Positions 58,701-64,000 of a DNA stretch of 64,000 nucleotides are shown piece after piece. This DNA is from Cheilinus undulatus. Lineage: Eukaryota > Chordata > Actinopteri > Labriformes > Labridae. The stretch lies in assembly GCF_018320785.1 (NCBI RefSeq), contig NC_054886.1, forward strand, positions 5,083,207 through 5,147,206, given 5' to 3'. Both the position numbers and the translations under genes were made by a program. A model generated the notes under the pieces. The model saw only the letters and a list, made by a program, of their open reading frames with translations. It was not told the DNA's origin and did no database searches. Position 1 is the first letter of the stretch. The number at the start of each line of letters is the position of its first letter.

Positions 58701-61700
58701 AATAATGATTTTAGGTTATTAAGTGACAAAGATTATTAGTTTTACTTAGACTTGGCCATTGCATTTGTTTAAATGTAAATCCAGCTCTGATTTATTGGAC
58801 TTTGCAGTGATTAGCCAGGTTCAAATAAGCTGATTCGGCATGCTTGGCTGATATTAAGTGATGCATCTTAAACAAATGTAGGGTGGCTTTGTAGTAACTT
58901 GACAGAAATAACTTAGTTGAAATTTAGAGATAATTAGCTCACAATAGAAACAGTAAATTCATGTTTTCTCGAGTGAGGGGAATGAGCTTTTTCTGGATAG
59001 CCTGTATAGAGGCCTTATATGGTATATTTTGTTGAGGTGATGTTATGTGATTCTGTGTAGAAATAGAGATTTTGTAGAGAATTATAGTAATCTTACACAA
59101 GACAGAGCATCTTCATACAAAAACGTACATACGTTTTAATTAAATTAAGTGTCCTGGGTCAGAATACAGGTCAAATATTTGTGACAAAGCAATCTGCTTG
59201 AAAATCAATTTGAATTTCAGCAAGTTATGAATACTTTAATCATGGGTAGACCACCTGCCACCATTGACTTCTATTCATTATGAGCCAAGACTACCCCTCA
59301 CCAAGATGGCACCCATGTTGATGAATCTCACCAGCAAAAACGTGGCATCCACATGTACTATATGTGTCTATGATAAACTTCTCCCTCCTCTCCAGGTCTT
59401 TGTATGAAAATATAGCTCTGCAGCAGGTTTGCAAGGAAAAAAAAGCTTCAGAATCGCTAATCGAAAATTATGCTAATCTGTTTGTTAGTATGACATTTAA
59501 ATTTCAATCTGGACCAAAGTGGTGGGCTGACTTTGCCATCCCTAAAGGTGAAGGTGAAACTATTCCTCAAGGTTTAACTGACAGACTTCAACAACAGTAG
59601 GGATTCAAACTTACTGTAGGCAGTTTTGTACTCCTTCTCCTCAAGTTTGAATTTTGTGTTGTCACTTTGTAATCTCTTCAGCAGACATTCATGGCACACT
59701 CCTGCCAGCAAGGCCACGTAGTCCTGCTGTGACAACAGATACTGTCTCTTAGGGACAACTCTTTGGCTTTGTTTCTGGCAGCTGTAGCACAGGAGGTTCT
59801 CGCTCTGATGAAGGTTCACATTTTCTGCAGTGATGGTGCCACTGCTTTGGTGTCCATTTTGATACTCATCCAGCATCTCAAATGAACTCTCAGTGGACTT
59901 TTCGGTGGATGCACACTGTTCAGGAACCAACCGGGAACGGTCTGGGATTCGACCTGCTTGGCCATTCATGACAGCAGGTTTTGATTTAGTGTCAGCATCA
60001 GTGCCCATATTTGGGTCAACAACATGGCTCTCCAAAGGTCTTGGCTGGGACGAGGCTCTGGCTTCAGGACCAGCTTCAGTGTCCATATTTGGGTCGACAA
60101 TATGGCTCTCCAGAGGTCTTGGCTGGGACGAGGCCCCTGACCCTGAGTGGAAGATGCTCCAGTCAGACACTGGTGACTTGCTGACTTGGCCGGTTCCAGC
60201 TTTTGATAGGCTATATGTCTGAGGTTTTATGCTTGCGGGTGAGTTGGGGTCAAGGGAAATTTTCTCCCATGATGACTGGGAACCGAAACTGTCTCCAAGG
60301 GAGCTGGAAGCTGTTCTCAGAGTGAGCTGGGACAGAGAATGAACTGCTCCTTCACCTAGTGATGGTTTCAGTGGATCGTCAACATCACTCATCCAATCCT
60401 CGGTCTCTGCATCAGCTTGTATCACTTCAAACTTCTCTGACTCTTTACTACTCTTTGAGGAAGTGGAAGGTATTAGGACTGCATGGGAACTGATACCATA
60501 TTCACAACCCTGCAAGTCTCGCTTCCCCTTTTTATCACCAGATTCTTGCATATTGTTGTTGTGGTCATCGTCAACCTCAGTGGGCAGACAGCTCTGACTA
60601 ATCCCATTTGCACCATGTTTGATTGCAGATCCTCCTGTGCAGTTGTTGCTCGGCCTTAGTGACCCTGAACCACTCAGGGAGAATTTCTGCCACGAAGAGC
60701 CGAGGTCATCTGTGCTTTCTTGAGTGGTGCCCAGGTCAGACTTTGTTGGTGGGTACACAAAGGATGCATTTGAACCACTCTGTTGTGGTTCCACTTCTTT
60801 GGGGGCATCTTTAGACTCTTTGCAGGCCTCAGTATTACAGTCTGTGTTGAGAGCACCAATGGTTGTTCCTATTGCTGTTATACATAACCTTGCCTCATCG
60901 TTCTTGTCACCCATTCTTTTACAGTTGGTGGCGACTGTCTCACTAAGTGATGCGTGGTACTTTTTAAACCTCTGAATAACCGTAGCGAAACCTTCCAAGG
61001 TAAAATTTACCAGTGTATCTTCAATGTTTCTGTAGCTGTCAGGGATAAAAGACCTCTTGTCTGAGTTTTGGAAAGGCTTCACTGCCAAGAGCATCTTGAC
61101 TTGAGCAACAAGTTGCATGATGTCAGCACAGAGGCCGTCTTTATCTTGATTCTCTGCCTGGCAGTAGTTGTAGAAGGCAGCTAGAGCTTTCTGACAAGCT
61201 TGCGTTGCTTTTACAACAACCTCTGGAGGAGTGCTGAGCCACTTGTGAGTCACTGTGAGGGAATAGGCCGCTTTGAGGAAAGTGTGAAGCTCCTGCTTAC
61301 TGGTGACCAGCTCGCCCTCTGCTTTGGTGAGAAGACCGATCTCAAATGCCTCTTTGGCCTGCAGGAGGTAGGACTGCCTTTGAGCAGCAGGGCAGTGTAC
61401 AGAGAAACTGTAGGATAACAAGCAGGTCCCCTGAGTTGCCTAAAGGGAAAGGGGTCAAAAGACAACAATTAGATACAAATTTGTATCTCTTTACAGGGAC
61501 TTTTTAGAAATATTCTACTACTGATAACCTTACAACCTCCAAAACGAATAAACAGCCATTTCAGACTGGGTGCATGGCAGCATCATAACAGTTGTGCCAT
61601 GGCTTCAGTTTCGTTTCAATGTGCAAGTTAACAAATCAGCCCAGTCATGAGATTAACAATGCCCTCTCTCTATAAATAAAACAAATGCTACATGGAATCA

Positions 61701-63797
61701 TCTTCCTGCTATGCTACAACTCTCTTTTTTAAGCCACCAGATGAACAATCACAGTTTGGAGCTAAAAAGTCTCAGTTTCATTTTCATATCCTGTATTTAA
61801 CTCTTCAGGTATTCCTCATATCTCATTTTCAGAGTTATGTGAAGTTAAGTCCTCCCCGTTTATGAGACATCTTTGTTAAGTTGCTGCTGAAAGAACTAAA
61901 TTTCCTGATGTTGCTCTTCAATTTAAATGTCCTCAATGATGATTAACATTGGAGACTTTTATTGTGACAGACTGGCAGGAATAGAACCTGTCTATCACCG
62001 GATACTTTACTACATTTTAGCATTGTGATGCTAACAGACAGGAGGGATTGAACTGGGATTAATCATACAGGACTAAAGACAAGGGTATTATGGATTAAAT
62101 CACACCTTCCGCGGGTAAGATGTTTGTTCCTGCTGCATCTGGTTCAAGGGAAAAACAGCATTTAGCCTGCCCTTTAACCTCATGATGAACTCTGGCTAGA
62201 GCACAGCTGCCTGGCTCTGTGCCAGAGCAGAGAGCAGAGGTTGGTGATTAAATTTACTGTTTTCTGGCACAAGTCTCTCTGTTATGATACTCTGCCACCT
62301 ACTGGATGAGAGTGGACCAAAACAAATGGAGTTCAGCCTGGCAATACTGTAAATATGGGCAAAACTGTTCCTTTCCCGATTAACCAGGAGCTGTGGTAGG
62401 AACTTAATGACTGCTAATGATGATAAAACATTTTTGAATCAGCACAGCTTATGCATATTTACAACCTCTGCGCTCCCCATATGACTAGATATATTAAAGA
62501 TTTAATGAAACCCTTGTTTATGCCAACTGCAGGCAACCATGAGCTATGAACAACTTACCACATTTGTCAACACATAGAGTGAAGTGTACTGGCTGTAAAC
62601 CACCGCCATCTTTGCTGCCTGGGCTGCAGAAAGAAGACGATGACTCCTGTCTCCAAGTAAGGACTGCTCAGAAAACAGGAAAGAAATTAAAGTATAAATA
62701 AGATAAGTAAGTAAAGGGATGTGTTGTGGATCAGCTGGACTTACCAAATCAATGTCTGGATTAGTCTTAAAAGAATGGAAGTCTTCATCATTCATTGACA
62801 CCAGTATGTTGGCCAGTAAGCCCAGGGAAGTTCCAATGCCCTAAAAACACATCAATAGGTGGAGCAAAGGTTTACAGCTGTGATTTAAATAAGGTGTGCA
62901 TGTTTACAAGCTCATACTGGGGCAGAGGTGGTGACAATATAGTTCACCTTTTTATCAGGTTGAGGAAGAGCGTAGTAGCCAACAAGAGAGGCCCAGATCA
63001 GCTCTGCTGCCTCCAACCACAGGCCTGAAACAGGAAACAGTGACATCATAAATGAAGCCTAGCATTAGTTCATGCAGGACATTGTAGTCATATACCCAGC
63101 CATGATAAGCTGGTTATCGCCTCCCAGCTCCCTAAGCCAATCACAGCTCTTTCTGTCAACACAGTGGTGTATTTAAATTTCATGTACCTCTCCCTCATCC
63201 CCGCTTGCATTATTGCTGAACCTCCTCCACCCCAGCCTCCTCCTTCATAGCATAAAGCTTGTTGTACCCTCATATTCAGATTCATGCTACTATTGATAAG
63301 TTGCTTTGAAATAACTTTATTGCATTCAGTACGTATTGTCATAAATGTATTTATTAATATGGGGGTGTCTAGCTTTGCACTCCCTGGAAATTCAAAGCAC
63401 GCTGCTTGACAAACCCAGGGAGCATCTTTTAAACTCCGCCAAGTAAAACTGTACATCCATTTTGCAATAAAATAGTTAAATGTATGCTGAGAGCGCTCCT
63501 GAAGGAATGTTAATAAACGGTGATGGGAACTATTTGCTTTCATTCTGGACAAAAGTCTTACCAAGCTTTTGCAAAATCATTCCCCGCACTTGAACACTCA
63601 CAGCCTGCACCAAAGCCTGATCACTTTCAGAGTGGTACACCCAACAACCTGTGCAGGAAACAAATATATTTTTTAAAGTGCTTGTAAAGATAAAAAAAGA
63701 AGCTAAAATCAATTAAAATGACATAAGTGGAACCTACCTGTTTCTCCACTGCTGTTAATGAGTCGGCTCAGTATGTACTCTGCCTTCTGCAGTTTGC
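55722..63797 (-). CDS. alpk1: Alpha-kinase 1 (ADP-heptose sensor), 3' ten coding exons
   Basis: Exons in coding order are 63738-63797, 63562-63648, 62948-63024, 62745-62840, 62559-62663, 59615-61439, 57829-57976, 57588-57750, 56936-57131 and 55722-55936, about 990 residues. The gene is partial: its 5' exons lie beyond the right edge. ALPK1 binds bacterial ADP-heptose through its N-terminal helical domain and phosphorylates TIFA, leading to NF-kB signalling. The first five exons encode that helical domain ([30 protein letters not shown] in part). The large 1.8-kb exon encodes the end of it ([13 protein letters not shown]) and the long disordered linker. The last four exons encode the alpha-kinase domain: [53 protein letters not shown], and the CNEIC zinc-binding segment with its upstream His. 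All splice sites are GT-AG and no frame is broken, so the gene looks functional. Confidence 0.95.
58084..58547 (+). repeat. Unclassified dispersed repeat in an alpk1 intron
   Basis: A pyrimidine-rich block bounded by TGTCACAAATTTC and GTTCAGTTGTGACA, with a phrase ATTAAACAAACTTTGATTCA near its end. I recognise it as a recurring fish sequence. The TG...CA ends would fit an old solo LTR, but no target duplication is visible, so the class is open. Confidence 0.4.
60002..60157 (-). repeat. Two-copy 78-bp coding repeat in the alpk1 linker
   Basis: The block encoding [15 protein letters not shown] and onward occurs twice in tandem, 78 bases (26 residues) apart, with CATATTTGGGTC marking each copy near 60,006 and 60,084. 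It keeps the frame and lies in the disordered region between the sensor and kinase domains. Confidence 0.85.
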
Positions 63798-64000
63798 CTG
63801 TAGAAAATATATAAGCTACATTTATCCAGCTCTGTGTGGCAAAACCAGACACCTCTGATTGAAATGTATAATGATGATGAAGTAATGTCAGCATGTTTAT
63901 TTTGTGGCTTTGCACTATTTATTTCCCAAAACAATAATTGGGTGATGCCTGCCATATTACTCATTAATTCACAGGTATTCTTAAAGCAGAACTATGAAAA

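Noticed and set aside
59893-60222. 109-codon plus-strand frame
   Set aside because: It is antisense to the large alpk1 exon, whose minus-strand frame is conserved in the family.

Overview
The window is nuclear DNA of a ray-finned (teleost) fish, probably a spiny-rayed one. Genes are split by GT-AG introns. The repeats are typical of teleost genomes: hAT-type MITEs, Tc1/mariner relics, a CR1/L2-clade LINE and a tRNA-type SINE. Both gene families match vertebrate proteins known from family knowledge. No database search was run.

Two kinds of host gene are present. Positions 3,775-51,733 hold an array of six ependymin-like genes (small secreted glycoproteins, epdl/EPDR family). In order they are: copy 1 (minus, intact), copy 2 (plus, pseudogene), copy 3 (minus, intact), copy 4 (minus, intact), copy 5 (minus, intact) and copy 6 (minus, lacking exon 1 and nearly all of exon 2). 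The intact copies share six exons with the same splice phases (1, 0, 0, 1, 2), a signal peptide, four cysteines in matching places and an N-glycosylation sequon in exon 3. Positions 55,722-63,797 hold the last ten coding exons of alpk1 (minus), the cytosolic ADP-heptose sensor kinase. Its 5' exons lie beyond the right edge.

The array grew by at least two datable local events. Copies 1 and 2 are head to head in a large inverted repeat (about 3,605-9,160 against 11,880-16,682, spacer about 2.7 kb). One arm kept an intact gene and the other decayed. Copies 5 and 6 lie in direct tandem segments (about 38,548-44,733 against 46,265-53,092). Transposons present in only one arm of each pair show which insertions came after duplication.

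Upstream of the copies is a shared promoter layout: a TATA box 58-69 bases before the ATG and, in copies 1-4, a DR1-like nuclear-receptor-type motif 230-300 bases before it. Most of the remaining DNA is transposon relics and several unrelated families of degenerate minisatellite. The minisatellites produce long but meaningless reading frames. I see no self-contained new system. The points most worth following are the asymmetric palindrome, the promoter motif, the gene copy 6 that lost its secretion signal but kept open exons, and a SINE carrying a piece of 18S rRNA.
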